From Mangifera indica (Eukaryota; Streptophyta; Magnoliopsida; Sapindales; Anacardiaceae), in NCBI RefSeq assembly GCF_011075055.1, contig NC_058139.1, forward strand, positions 14,343,584 to 14,407,583: 64,000 nucleotides of DNA. The letters are read 5' to 3'. Shown here one piece after another: positions 1 to 13,034 of this stretch. Under the pieces are notes generated by a model, which worked only from the letters and a program-made list of their open reading frames with translations, did no database searches and was not told where the DNA came from. The translations under genes were made by a program, and so were the position numbers. Within the stretch, counting starts at the first letter, position 1. Each line of letters starts with the position of its first letter.

Positions 1-240
1 AAAGGATTCCACATAAATGGTAATTTCAGTATCTATGAAATGAATTCTGTAATGAATGGTGGTGTATGCAATTCTTAAACTTGAGATCACAAAAATGTTT
101 TGTATACCAATCGACTTAATTTGACACTAGCCTAATGTAACCTTTTTCAAAGGGCCATTAGTACAATAGTAGTTGGCTGTGTCGAGAATGTTAGGTTTTC
201 ATGATCAAAATTATATTTAATGTTAGTAGTAGAATAGGGT
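1..240 (+). repeat. Dispersed repeat family R1, copy 1 (partial)
   Basis: This stretch shares long imperfect blocks with 1590-1700 (inverted), 3770-3870 and 36760-36870. A typical block runs from a 'ggtgtatg-att-cttaaacttgagatca' type string to 'gacactagcctaatgtaacc'. No coding capacity is visible. It is cut by the window start. The family is probably part of an old LTR retrotransposon, but that is inferred only from copy structure. Confidence 0.55.
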
Positions 241-249
241 GAAAATAAA

Positions 250-1790
250 TTTTTTAGACCACTAAATCTTATCTCTAAGATCTAGGGGTTGTTATGCATA
301 TAAAAAGAGAGTTTCATATTGTAAACCTGTGTTTAATGGCTTTTTCAAACCAGAATCTACCCCAAATTCATCCTTAACAGATCTACTACTCCTGACAATG
401 TAGTAAAGACTATACTCATCCTCACAAGGGTAACCATGAATATACAACAATATGAAAGCTTGTTTGAGGCCCAAGTGATTGTTAGATCACCAAAGATTGA
501 TGAATAAGAAATGAAAGTTTTCTCAAAATCCTTATAAGGCTAGGCAATTAGGGTTTCAAAAACCCTCTAATGTTATGTTGTGTTATGTGGTTTATGATAA
601 ATGTATCTATTTATATGAGACAAATTATAACTCTAATATAACTTTTTATATAGTTGAGACCATGGACCATCCTAATTGAACATTTGACCTAATCCCTTAA
701 TAAATATAAATTGTGTTTTAAATGTCCTTAATATTTATTCCTAAATAATAGGACATATTTTCAGAAATCTAAATTCACCATATTTGATATATTACATATA
801 TCATAAGATGATTCACTTTTTGTACAATTAGACCCAAATTAAACTTCCATAAATTACATTTCAACCCTTAAAAATTAGATTTTTTATTGTTTGGCTCCTA
901 ATGTATTAATCCTATACACTTAGGTCCAACAATGAGTAAGACATCCATCAAAATATGATTTGATCCACATTTACTCATCAATTGAGTTTCAAATGATGTT
1001 GTGCTTTACTTTATGCGTAATAAATATTTAACCTTTTAATCATGACTATTTGCCTCTTATGTATGTGACTCATAGGTTCCTTATCATGTTGGCAATGAAT
1101 AAAATTTGTGATTAATTCACAATTTATCATATATTTATTCATAAACCATAAACGACCTCTAGCAAAACATCATGACTATCCAATTGATAAAGAATCAACA
1201 AAAGACTAATGTTTAACCTTTTTAATAATACAGTTACCATGCATTCAAATCTTTTCATCAATCGATATTTTATCAAGGCTGAGGCACAAAAGTAGTGTCT
1301 ATGTTAGTTCATCTTTGACATAAATGTTTGGTTAGTTAAGCAATAACTGCGTAATCATTGGATCGACACCAACCTATTCCTATTATGGCTATAGACATTA
1401 GTTTGTTGTCATAACCAAATTGCGTATTAATTTATTAATTTATCCTTGTACTTAAAAGTGATGATTCCTCTATTAATTTATCATAACCCTACTATAAGAG
1501 TGATGATTCCTCTGTTGATCTATTATAGCCTTGCTACACTTCTCTACATAGCGAACAACTACCATTCTAATAACCTTATAAAAAATGCTATGTTGGGCTA
1601 GTGTCAAACTTTGCTAATTGATGTACAAAACATTTGAGTGATCTCAAGTCTAAGAATCACATACATCATCATCCATTTATAGGATATGTTCTAGAAACAT
1701 TAAGGTTACCATCTATGTGGTGTCATTTTGCTCAATCCAATAGAGATGTTTGTAACATGTACTCATATGTTGCACTAGGTTGACACCTAC
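250..1790 (-). repeat. Dispersed repeat family R1, copy 2 (inverted)
   Basis: Read on the minus strand, this segment is collinear with the + strand copies at about 2090-3060 and 36600-37760. Shared landmarks in order are the 'gatgatgtatgtgat' block (1650-1680), the 'agacactacttttgtgcc' block (about 1280-1300), the 'catgatgttttgctagagg' block (about 1155-1175), the 'gatgagtaaatgtggatc' block (about 965-985) and the 'cccctagatcttagag' block (about 275-290). No reading frame is supported. Ends are approximate. Confidence 0.65.
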
Positions 1791-2089
1791 AACCTCAACA
1801 GGTGAGATTTGTTGCTGTATTTTGATAGAATCATTTAATACTATAATAGTTTTACTGTATTATATATACCTTTGGCTAGTATAATATTGATGTTATGGGC
1901 ATTTTTAGATTGACTACCATATGTGCTTTTAGAATCCTTATGATCAAACACTTTGTTGGTCCCTTATTATGGTTTTACCAACCTAAAGACATTTATCCAT
2001 GTATATGTGTGAAGACGTGCACTTATTGATAAAGATTGCCACTTGAATGTTCAAACATGACTTTTTATAGATTTATATCATTGAGAAGA

Positions 2090-3060
2090 CTTACTCTGAA
2101 AAGCTTACTCCGTCAGAGCAGTATAGTGTGACTATGATAGATTAATAAAAGATTCATCACTCCTGAATATGGGAGAAAAAATATCTTGTGGTAGCATTTG
2201 GCTAATGACTATGACCAATGAAATTTGTGATCATAATATAGATTAGGATCAATGTCCAAAGCCAATGCAATCCAAGCATTGTCTTAGAAGTCAAGTCAAA
2301 AAGTGAAGAAAACTAAGGTAGACACTACTTTTATGCCTCAACCTTGATGAGATATTAGAATGATGAAAGAATTTGATTACATGATAACTACAACATTGAA
2401 AGGTTACATCAGTTAAACAATAATTCTCAGTATGTTGAGTGGCGATGATGTCTTACTAGAGACTGCTCATGGACTATGAATAAAAAAGATGATAAATTAT
2501 AGTATAATCATGATTTTATTCACTTTCAACATATTAGGGAACACGTAGTTATCTTAAAGTTAGTGAATTTAGATCTTTGAAATTATATTTTGAAATATTT
2601 ACAATTATATATTAAACATAATTATAGGCCCAGTTAATATAAATTAAAAGATTAAGCTAATTATGCAAATACTTATAGAGATGGGGTGAAGTATATAAAG
2701 GAGGCAATTAGGGTAATGATATAAATTCATAACTTATCATAAACCTAGCCCTTTTTCATCATTGTTTTCTATCCTACTAGTTTTCATTATAGGGAGAGAA
2801 AGAATTTATTCAATTTTTGCTCATCTTCATCTTACATACACTCAATACCATGACACAAACTAGCACTTGTATGTCTAATTGTCATTATAAAGGTCCTATG
2901 TGAATGAGTAAGACCTTATTGGAACAACAAAGAGGATTTTTTCCTATGGTATTGATTTAAGACGAATTCAAATTGAAAGAGTCATCAAACACAGGTATTG
3001 AGGTTCCTAGCTACTTTATTACATATATAATTGCCTTTTGATCCAAAGGCAATTATACAT
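2090..3060 (+). repeat. Dispersed repeat family R1, copy 3
   Basis: It is collinear with copy 2 in the opposite orientation, so copies 2 and 3 form a diverged inverted repeat with a centre near 1.9-2.0 kb. Shared strings include 'gtagacactacttttatgcc' (about 2320), 'gatgatgtcttactagag' (about 2427) and 'catcaaacacagg' (about 2980). There is no open reading frame worth reporting. The 3' end runs into a hairpin at 3013-3070. Confidence 0.6.
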
Positions 3061-3070
3061 GTAATAAAGT
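3013..3070. repeat. Near-perfect hairpin (26-bp arms, 6-nt loop)
   Basis: The left arm 3013-3038 and right arm 3045-3070 are inverse complements with one mismatch, separated by the loop TGATCC. The arms begin ACTTTATTACAT and end AATTGCCTTT. It could be a tiny foldback element, a transcript stem-loop or chance within the R1 repeat. No promoter context is visible. Confidence 0.8.
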
Positions 3071-3079
3071 AATCTTGTT

Positions 3080-3290
3080 TTCTTATGTGATTATTATGCA
3101 TGAAAAATCCTACACTCTCACATGTATGATGTGCCATTCGCATACTCTTACATTTCTCGATAAGCCATTCATGTGCTCACATATACTACCATACATGTTC
3201 CACATGCCATTTTGTGGTTTCATGCATACTCACATGCCTTGGAAATCTTTTCATGTGTATTCATGCATGATTATAACCATCTGACACACC
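3080..3290. repeat. CATG-rich degenerate short-repeat tract
   Basis: CATG, ACATG and CACATG words recur every 10-25 bases through this tract. Similar tracts occur at 5080-5290, 7560-7880 and 13740-14050, the last inside a recognisable gypsy LTR. The tract is therefore probably LTR-derived. There is no coding support: the ORF across it is low-complexity and matches no family. Confidence 0.4.
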
Positions 3291-3323
3291 TTTATGTGTA
3301 ATGATGCCTCCTACATATGCATA

Positions 3324-3339
3324 AACACACACACACACA
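3324..3339. repeat. (AC)n microsatellite
   Basis: An uninterrupted AC dinucleotide run of eight units in AT-rich DNA. Confidence 0.8.
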
Positions 3340-3689
3340 TATACTTGTAATCATTTCACTATTAGGGTAGTACCTACAACCAACTGTTACCAATGTAATT
3401 TTGTAAATATTGTTATTTTAATTAATAAAATATAAGGCATTTCATTATCCAATATTGTGTATTCAATTAAGATAATTGTCATTGGAATAGTTGAACTATG
3501 ATAAAAGGCTTAGTGTATGACAACTAATCATGAAAACCCTATGTCAACGTTAGATGGCCATTTTTAAAACATCTATAGTTTTGATATTATCATGACCAGA
3601 GACATGGATAATAGTGATAAAACTATCATATATTGAATAACCTCAAAAGATGATGATAGATTTCATATATCAGAGCTAATCGTTAATAG

Positions 3690-3960
3690 CTTGGTGAACA
3701 CATAAATACACGTTATAGACTTATCCACTGAACCATTAAGAAGATTCCATATGGATGTTTGCTCCACTGTCTATAGAATATATCTTCTTAGTGAATGGAG
3801 GTACATGTGATCTTTAAACTTGTGACCATTAAACCATCTTATATAAGGATCAATGTCATTTGATACCAACCCAAAATAGTCTTTATAAAAACTTACCAGA
3901 AAGGTATTGATTATTCATATCAATATATGTACAAAGGTTATGATTAACCAACAAATGATT
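3690..3960 (+). repeat. Dispersed repeat family R1, copy 4 (short)
   Basis: The block 'gaatggaggtacatgtgatc-ttaaacttgtga' and the following 'ggatcaatgtcatttgatacc' match the equivalent blocks in copies 1, 2 and 5, in + orientation. Only this subsection of the family is recognisable. Confidence 0.45.
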
Positions 3961-6900
3961 TGTAAATCTCGAGCATGGAAGTTGATATCTTAAATAGACC
4001 CATTGATGAATGACAACGTCTAATTAAATGTATAGTCATAGTAGAAATGAGTTGGTGCTCTAACAAATATCATCAAATCATTAAGATAAGTCAATTCATG
4101 TGTATCAAAGGTCTTTTGAGGGAGACATTTAATCTATATCTCAATCGTAACAGAGATATCATATGATAAGAGGATCAAATTATACGAGTAATTGTATCAC
4201 TGACAAGTTAAGAAATCAGTTGTTGACATTTTGATAGTCAAGTGGCCATGATGTTTTATCAGTGGCCAATCTTGGTTTGTGTCCAAATGGCTACTAACTC
4301 AAGACTTTGACACAAATTTAGTCTCTAGTAACTTAGCAAAGAGCCTATAGGTTATACACAAAAGGAATTGATTAAACTTTGGAGACAGAAAATTATCTAA
4401 GTTAAATCCAATTTAGAACCTAGATAGAAGATTTTAAGTCTCGAGAGGCCTTTGAGCTCAAAGTGCAATTTATTGTACCTAGGGACCAAATTGTAATAAT
4501 CCTAAAGTGCCTAGATATGGTTCAAATTATAAAGGGTTGATTTTATCCAACTGGATAAGGATAAAACCGATTTGAATTTCTTTTGACCCATGTATAGTTG
4601 TGCAAGCTTCATGCACGAACATACATGGATTATAGATAAGGATTATCTGTTATTTTTATTTGCCTTAGATCTAGATAAATCATAGATTGTATAAAGAGAT
4701 GTATGCCCATACATGGTGTTTATAAATACATTTGTGAATTTCACAATTTGTGATTATCATTATTCACATACACATATGTAAGCCCATACACCAAATACCT
4801 TTAATTGTGCATCACATTCTAACAAACTATTTTGCACAATTCTGACATCCTTTTTGTTTGTGCTTTATGTGAATACTAGAGTGACTTTAATGTCTTCTAG
4901 TTATTATGAAGGACAAAAGAACTGCCAAATACAAGTATAAGATTCTAAGCACCCTATAGTTGTTTATAATATGTTGTGAATCAATAATCTACGAGTGAGA
5001 TCCTAAGAGAAATTTTTACGATTTATATGTTTGGTTTAAAAATTTTAAATCGCCTATTTCACTACCTTCGAAGGTTATAAAATCTCACATTCATGTGCTC
5101 TAAAAAGATACATACACTTTTATGCACCAAAAGAGCACTTGCATTACATGTGGAACCATGTACCATTGGTTAATGTCACATGCGATCATGTCTCACATGT
5201 CATTAGCCACATGCCTTTATACACATCAAACATGGGCTCTCACCATTTTACTCACACATATGTATCATGTGCCACAAGTTTGGTGCATGGTTGAATAGGT
5301 ACTAAGTAGTTTGGTTTGGTGAGTTTATTTGTTTGATCGATTTGTTGTTGATTGAATTGAAGAATTTGAGTAATTCAAAAGAACTTGACTTTGTAGATTG
5401 TATTGACCTGTTTTCAATAAATATTCACTTTTTTGGGTTTTCCCAACCTAGCTTTGACCAATGATTTCATAAAACCATAATCGACCAAATTCTTCTCTTT
5501 GTTTGTTTATTCTTTTTAATGTCATTCACAATTGACAATCTTGGTACACGAAGTTACATCCCATGTCTTCAACATCTTATAAGGTATGAATGCCTATTAT
5601 TTACACTAGAAAGCATAGCAAAAGACAAGGCTATCTAATTTTTTGCATCGACATTGTTAATCTTGATCTTAGTTCATTGAACAAAGGTTTTTATCAATAA
5701 GGAAGGGACTAACGCATGGCTTATGTCATCAACGGCTAAGCAACTAGAAATTCATCACAAAATGTGACCATGAAGAAAAGGTCGATGGCAACAATGGTTC
5801 AAGTCTTTATTGATTTAGAAAATTTTGCTAATTATGGGATTGATTTTGTGTAGTTTGGAATTCAAGCTTAAGACTATTAGATTAGGGATTTTTTAAATCT
5901 CTCAAGAGTTTATTGGATCAATTAAGAATCGTAAATTAAAATTGAATCGTAAATCAATTAAGAACCCTAATTTTAAAAATTTTCAATTCTTAATTTGTCT
6001 CTAAATTTTAAAGTCTATAACCTAATGTATCTAGCTCTAATACTAAATGTAAAATTAAATTTAAAAAAAATAAATTCAATCTAATTTGTTGGAAATCATC
6101 TAAGTTATAAAAGATTGAATTAAATTAGCTTGAGGTTATAAAAATATCTAATACGTCATGCATTCTAAATTTAATCAATTTCTTAAAATTTACCTGCATT
6201 AAAATAACCAATCTTTTTCATTTGAAATCTCCAAAATAATAACTTTCAATGGGTAAAACTGTTGTGTTAGGATTTTAGAAATATAACCTAACCAATATAT
6301 AATGTATTATTAGACTACTTATTAAAAGTCTAATAAACTTTAAAGCCTCAGCTCATCTCATTTACTTACATTATAAAGTTTAAAATGTATTAAGTTTATC
6401 TTTATTGATTATCTTAACTCATTTATATATTGTTATTGGACTATCTAACTACACAATTTTATTAAACAAAAATTATAATTGTCATTAGACTTTCACCAAA
6501 AAGTAGGAAGGACAAATCTTTGCTATGCTATGATCTAATTGATCATTTTTTATTGGGTTTGGGTCCACCCAGGATGGATCAACCTGACTTGGTTTGCTTA
6601 ACCACCAAAGGGCAATTATTAGAAGTAGTTGGATGGCAATTGGACTATTATATAGATGTCCAAAAATTGCCATCCCAAATTAGATTAATGCAAAAGTAAA
6701 AATAGAAGAACTTCTTCTTCTCTTAGAAACCAATACACATAAACTATCTCCCAAGAAATGTAATACTCCGGCAAATGGGGTCATGCAAATGACTCACATC
6801 AATACCTCATGTCGTATCCAGATGGGTTTCATCACATACTCAAAGTTTGGATATGCCAATTTATGTTTACAATATTCATAGAATGATTTTTGGCATGTTT

Positions 6901-7560
6901 AATTGTTTTCAACATTAGTATTAGAGCTTAGGTTATGTATATGCCATGTACTTTGTGCAATTATATTCTAAATTATGTAATTTTTTTTATTGAAAATTGA
7001 TTATAATTTGGATTTTGGGCACGAATTGAATTCAGCCAAATTGCATGAAATTGAATGTTAGAAACGTGTTGAGATGAAGCCTAGATGTCCTTCACATGCA
7101 TTGCATTAAAAATTGCTTTTAAATGACACTAGAATCGATGAATTTAGAGCCAAAACCATGACCTAAGATAAGACTTTCATGTCGATGTTTTGCCTAATTT
7201 CAATGATGTTGGGGTCGAAGGTTGGTATGACAAGAATTGTTATCGTAGGAGTTCCAAATGTCCTATGATATTGTCATTGGATGGTAGTTGAAAGATGACC
7301 AACTGAAGTGGTTGAGAATTAAGGTTCTTTTATGATTCGAGTTGTAATCAAGTTAGGAAAACTTGATTGCCTAACCCATTTGGTTAAAGGGTTGCCTAAA
7401 CCCTATTAGTAACGAGTCAACCAAGTTGAACCCAAATCGGTAAAAGCCCACCTAGGTCAATTAGCTAGTCAATAGTTAAAGTTTAACCGATCAATGATCA
7501 ATAACTATCCTTTGGTGTGTAGGGGAACGTGGGAACCTTTCCTGATGAGTGAAGGTGCCT
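3961..7560. other. Gene-free AT-rich stretch
   Basis: I see no gene, RNA gene or definable element here. Every open frame is short and matches nothing I recognise. A CATG-rich tract lies at about 5080-5290. The string TGTTAGGATTTTAG at about 6264 resembles a copia-type LTR start, but I found no matching end or second copy. Confidence 0.5.
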
Positions 7561-7880
7561 AAGAGACTTTTTCCGATACATGGTGACGCATATGGCTCAC
7601 TCTTGACACATGAACATGTGTGCATGCATTATTTTGGTGCATAGAGGCACGTGCAATGTTGACTCAACCTGTAAAGGCATGTGGGATAATTTTTTGGCAT
7701 GTGGCAGTAGTGAGATACTTTTCTAACATGTTTGGGCATGTGAAACCCATTTTTCGATGTGTAGTAATTGTGTGATGCTTGAATCTACACATGGAATGTG
7801 TTATATGGATTTTACAGCATGTAAAGGCATGTAATACTTCATTCTGACTGTTGAAAACACTTAACAATGTTTCAAAACAC
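7560..7880. repeat. CATG-rich degenerate short-repeat tract
   Basis: Words such as GGCATGTG, GGCACGTG and AACATGTG recur about every 20-30 bases. The texture is that of the gypsy LTR at 13740-14050. Probably an LTR remnant, but no termini were found. Confidence 0.35.
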
Positions 7881-7912
7881 ATGTTTATAATTCATGCAAG
7901 TTTGTTGATTAT

Positions 7913-7966
7913 GGACCATCATATTAAGTATATTGTGTGGGACCATCACATTAAGTATATTGTGTG
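7913..7966. repeat. 27-bp tandem duplication
   Basis: Two adjacent 27-base units, 7913-7939 and 7940-7966, both beginning GGACCATCA and ending TATATTGTGTG, differ at one position. This is a recent local slippage or unequal-exchange product. No function is implied. Confidence 0.9.
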
Positions 7967-8208
7967 ATCATCTGATGATCTAATAGTACATGTTGGTACT
8001 AGGTATAAATAGTCAAACTTTCTTAATTGGAAAAGAGATAACGTATAATCTTATCATATTCATACATGATCATTAGCCCCATAATGAATGATCTTGTTCG
8101 AGACAAAAACATAAAATTTTGGGATTGTGTGAATAAATTACAGTTTGCTCAAGAATAACGCATAGTAATATACGTGAGAAAATCTACTGCTTTAATGTTA
8201 TTCCAAAA

Positions 8209-8275
8209 ATTAAATTACCTATTACAAATGAGTAAACAAATATTAAATGACCTATTACAAATGAGCAAACAGATT
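8209..8275. repeat. About 33-bp tandem duplication
   Basis: Two adjacent units share the core CCTATTACAAATGAG followed by AAACA and differ at only a few sites. There is no coding or regulatory support. Confidence 0.75.
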
Positions 8276-8949
8276 TTATCATGGATATAGTACCTCTAAG
8301 AATAATACAAGATGATGAAATGGTCTTAGTCATAACAAATAATGTATTTATTATATCATATTTTATATATATTAAATATGAAAATTCTAAGATTGACAGA
8401 ATTCAGTGAAATTCTCATCTAGAATTAATAATGATTTAATTAGATTGATTTTTAAAATGTTAAACATTTAAGTCATAGAAAATAATTGAGAATATAGTGA
8501 ACTTTCAATTATGTGTCTTATGTGAGATATTTTAAATTTTAAAACATAATTGCAACAATTAATGTGTATTTGGTTGCGTTGATTAAGTCGTGTCTAATAT
8601 CTATCTCTAGGATCTAGTTAACCATAACATCTTGGAATATTATAGCTAATTTGAATGAGAATGATACTAAATATGGATAATTACGTGTGGCAGTTAAAAA
8701 TACATTATATCTTATATGAGTAAAATGCTTTAGAGGCTATAAATTAGGTTTTGATAGAGTCACAACTGAATAAGGGAAAAAACCTTGAATGGTGCCTTAC
8801 ACAAACATGAAGTAGATGCACATCATGCATGTAAGAAGCAAGTCTCACTTTTATATCTTAACTAGTTTCATGAATAACGATTTGGTATATAAATATTAGT
8901 AATATCAATTGCATATGCCATAAGTATAGTTTTGGTAGAAAAGTTTGGA

Positions 8950-10990
8950 GAAACTGCATTCTTCAAATGAAGGTAGCAAATCATTAAATTTGATATAATG
9001 TCAAATATGATTACAAAACTGAAGTTAGTTAGATACAACTTGACAAATAAAGAATAGGTTCATAAAAAATGATCTCTTCAAGAACTGAAGTCAACTAGAT
9101 GCACTTATCTTTTGAGAAACTGCATTCTTCAAATGATCTCTTCTAAAAAATTGGAGTGTATAAAGGAGTATATGACCCACGATAAGAATATAAGGACTTT
9201 AGTTGATAGTTCTCCCCACATGAAACTAAATGACAAGTGCCTTTGAGGCAGCTAGACAAGGTAGTCATGCATACATTATAGAATCAAGTTCCAAAAGTTG
9301 TTTAGAGTTTCAAAAGGAAGTGGCCTATGTTTGAGTAAGAGAAGAAGGTTGTATTATGCTCAAAAAGTAAGAACAAAAATTAAAATATACTAAAAAAAGA
9401 GATAGAAATAAGATAAATTGTTAAAATAGAAAAAACAAAAGTTACTTCACCCGTGAATAAATAGAGCTGAAAATGACATCGTCTCATTCTATATAAAATT
9501 ATGAAACTTCAGTTTTTAGTACTGTGATATTGATTGAGTATTATCCTATATGAATTATGAACTCAGAAGCCACTAACTAAGTAATACATGGCATAGAAAC
9601 TTTAGTGGATTTTAATCGAATCTAAAAAAAGGTGAATAGGATTTATGTAGTCAACAACTTAACGGTTAAAGTTAGAGGGACAATCATAAGTAAATGAGTT
9701 TTATGAGATGGTAGAATCATATACCTACATAGAATCCAATATACTTTAAATATTCAACAAATCTTGGTCAAAGTATTTGTCCTTCTTCAACTAAGATATA
9801 ATTTGAATTTTTCTGGTTACTTTATCAAAATACAATAGAATTAATTTCTATGGATTTGATTTGTTGTTGAATAGTTATAAGGCTTTTACCACTTTTCATT
9901 ATGATAATGTTAGTTTTTCATGACCTGTTTACGTGTGAGTATTGCCTAGTTGAAAAAACTATTAGACAACCATTTGATAAACTTGTAAGAGCTTAACTTG
10001 CTTCACAATTTAAAACTAAGGTATATGTATATCTTATGAATGTAAAGTTTGAGAAAGTGTCTCGGATTTCATTACTTATATTGATGACTATACTCGATTC
10101 AATTTTGTCTACTTAATCTCTTAGGAGTTAAAAGAGTAGACTATTTTAGACACTGTAAATATAATTGAGGTTGAAAGTCAATTAAACAAAATTGATAAGA
10201 GTTTTAAGAATTAATCGAAATCTTGAGTATTTGTTAAAAAATTTTACGGAACTGAGTAATGAAAAAGGAACAGTATAACAACTAATAATTTTAGGAACTT
10301 TGCAACAAAATGGTGTAGTGGAGAAAAGTAATTGAACTCTATTAGAAATGATTAGGTTAATGATGACCTAAGTAAAATGTCAACGTCACTTTGTGATGAT
10401 GGAACCTTAACTACTCTCTATGTATTTAATTGAGTGTCTACTAGATCAGTTACTTTCATTCCTTATGAGTTATAGACAGGTAGAAAACCTAAGTTAAAAT
10501 ATTGCAACTTTAGTAGTTAGCAGTGTTTTATCCATAACTTTTCCTATGAGTTTGAGCAATTGGGATAGAGAAGAAAGGACTGTATCTTTATAAGATGCAT
10601 TAAACACTCAAAAGGGCATGTGTTCATTATGGAGGATTCCATTGGAAGATTAATTAAAATTGAATCAATAGATACTACATTTATAAGAGATATTTTTTCC
10701 TAATATAGGATGATATTGATAAAGGTTTCATCTGAATTAGATGAGAAAAGAATAAGGATAGGTACATCTTAATGACTATTAGTTGAGTCTTAAAAGATAA
10801 TACCTAGACTTATTCCAGCTAGTAGGAGTAGATGCAATTGAGCTCCAACTTATTTTTAATAGTAGGAGTAAGGATCCTCAATTACTTGTTTCATCCATCT
10901 TAATTTAGTGAGAGCATTAAGATTAAACTTCAATTTATTTCGAATAATGAGAGCAATGATCCTTAATTGCGTAGGAATGGACGTTTGAAA
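8950..10990 (+). pseudogene. Ty1/copia polyprotein relic (integrase region)
   Basis: Between about 10068 and 10760 the + strand, read across stops and frame changes, gives copia integrase signatures. These are FITYIDDYTRFNFVYLI (10068 onward), a short block resembling the GVVERKN/NRTLLEM region near 10310-10360, a TRSVTFIPYELWTGRKP-like block near 10440-10490, and KGHVFIMEDSIG-like sequence near 10612-10640. Their order matches a copia pol gene. Stops interrupt every block and no LTRs were found. The 8950-10000 part is assigned to the element only by proximity. Confidence 0.7.
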
Positions 10991-11289
10991 GTATTATAGT
11001 GACATTTTAAATTGAAAACAAGGTTTTCATAACCACTCTCCAAAATAATAAAGACTTAAAATCATAAAAGAAATTGTGCTTCCCTTAATAAGGAAAAATG
11101 GCTAAGATGCATTGGAAAAAAAAAAAGAAATATATAGAACCAAATCAATTTTAGGTTTTGATTGACTAACTACTGGGTCAGAAATCCATTGGGAACAAAT
11201 GGATTCCCTAAATCAATCGTAAGACAATTGGTTCAATAAATAGATATAATTTCGTCTTATAGCAAATAACTATACCTAATGAGTAGATA

Positions 11290-13022
11290 AAGATTGTAAA
11301 GAAAAACCTATATGGGGTAAATATTAACATCTATAAAGATCACAAGAGCCTCAAGTATTTTCTCACCCAAAAGGAACTAAATATGAAACAAAGATAGTGG
11401 TTGGAACTAGTAAAAGACTATGAGTGTGAGATTAAGTATCACCCAGGTAAAGCCAACATAGTTGCATATGTCTTGAGTAGAAAATTGGTCTTATCATAGG
11501 TTACCACTTATCATAAGTTACAACAATAGTTGGTGAGAGAGCAAGTTGAGGTAATTGTAGGGTAGTTGGTAGGTTTCCAGATTTAGTCAACCTATTTTGG
11601 ATGAGATCTATGTAACATAAGTTTCAGATGAGGAATGTGTACAGATTAGATAGAAGATGGTTAAGGATGTCGAGACTAAGTTTATTATGATAAAAGACAT
11701 CCCAAGATTCTAATAGAGGATACGTGTTCCTCGAGAACATAAGTTGAGAGATAAAATCCTTGTAAAGGCACACAGTTCTCTTTACACTACCTACTCTTGA
11801 AATGTAAAAATGTATTAGGATTCGAGGAAGACGTTCTAGTGGCAAGGAATGAAGAAAGACATTATAGACTTCATGGTTAAGTGTCTTGTGTGTTAGCAGG
11901 TTAAGATAAAAAATCAAAGGCCATCTAAACTCTTGTAGCCTTTTAGCATTCTTGAGTGGAAATAGGAACACATATCTATGGACTCCGTTATTGGATTGTC
12001 GAGGGTTAGAGGTGGTTATAACTAAGTCAGCATATTTTATAGTAGTCAGAGATATTACAGTACATATCATTTGGGTCAGATCTATGTGAGGGAGATTGTC
12101 AAACTTTATAAAGTACCTATGACGATAATATCAAATCAAAACACTAGATTTGTTTCAAAATTTTGGTACAGTATATGGAAATCCTTAGGTACAAGATTGA
12201 CATTTAGCATAACATATCCTCTCTAAATTGATGGGTAGACTAAGAGAGTCAATCAAGTGATCGAGAATGTGTGGAAGTCTCACTACCTAGATAAAGGAGC
12301 GTGTTTGATGGATGTGTTATCATTAATGGAGTTTTGTTATAATACTAGTTACCAGACAACCATCAAGATGCCTTCTTATAAGGCTTTATATAGCAGAAGA
12401 TGAAAATCACCATTGTATTAGGATGAGATAGGAAAGAAGGATACCCTAGCTTAATCATTGGGACCTGAGCTGACTTAGAGGATGATTGAGGATGTGAGAA
12501 TGATCAGAGAGAGGATGAAACAAGATCAAGACCATTAGAAAAGTTATACAGATAAAAAGGATGTGATCTTGAGTTTTAAGTGGCTGATAAGGTGTTCATT
12601 AGAGTAACCCCTTATAGACATGTTATGAGATTCAACAAGAAAGGCAAGTTAACACCGAGATTTGTAAGACCCTTCAAAATATTGGAGCATGAAGATAAGG
12701 TTATCTATTAGCTTGTGTTACCAACGAGCATGGATCGCATTCTTAATACATTCCATGTATCATTATTAAGCAAGTATATCAGTGACCCCACCCATATGCT
12801 TAGTGTTAAGGATATTGAGCTTAAGGATAATCTGATCTATGAGGAGTAGCCAGTTCAGATATTGGACTAGTGAGTTAAAAAGCTCAAATGTAAATAGATT
12901 TCCCTGGTATAAGTTCTTTTAAGAAATTATCGAGTTAAGGAGACCATATGAGAGGTCGAGCAAAATATGAAATAAAGGTTTTCACATCTATTTGAGTGAA
13001 TTTTGAGGATGAAATTCATATT
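11290..13022 (+). pseudogene. Ty3/gypsy pol relic A (RNase H to integrase)
   Basis: The + strand encodes, with many stops, an RNase H tail ([17 protein letters not shown] near 11335, then a YHPGKANIVA block) followed by the integrase zinc-finger region (near 11740-11900), integrase core (near 12070-12450) and C-terminal region up to about 12980. It is clearly related to the younger tandem element at 38-54 kb, whose RNase H reads [16 protein letters not shown]. Reverse transcriptase and gag are missing, so the 5' part has been lost. The gene is dead. Confidence 0.85.
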
Positions 13023-13034
13023 AAAGAGGAGGAT
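13023..13034 (+). promoter_or_regulatory. Polypurine tract of gypsy relic A
   Basis: The purine run AAAGAGGAGGA lies immediately before the LTR start TGTAACACC. This is where plus-strand DNA priming occurs in LTR retrotransposons. Confidence 0.75.

Noticed and set aside
3075..3284. His/Met/Cys-rich 69-codon frame as a metal-binding peptide
   Set aside because: It is a translation of CATG-rich repeat DNA; the same texture occurs in non-coding LTR sequence elsewhere in the window.
11624..12070. 148-codon minus-strand frame
   Set aside because: Lies antisense to the decayed gypsy integrase on the + strand and matches nothing.
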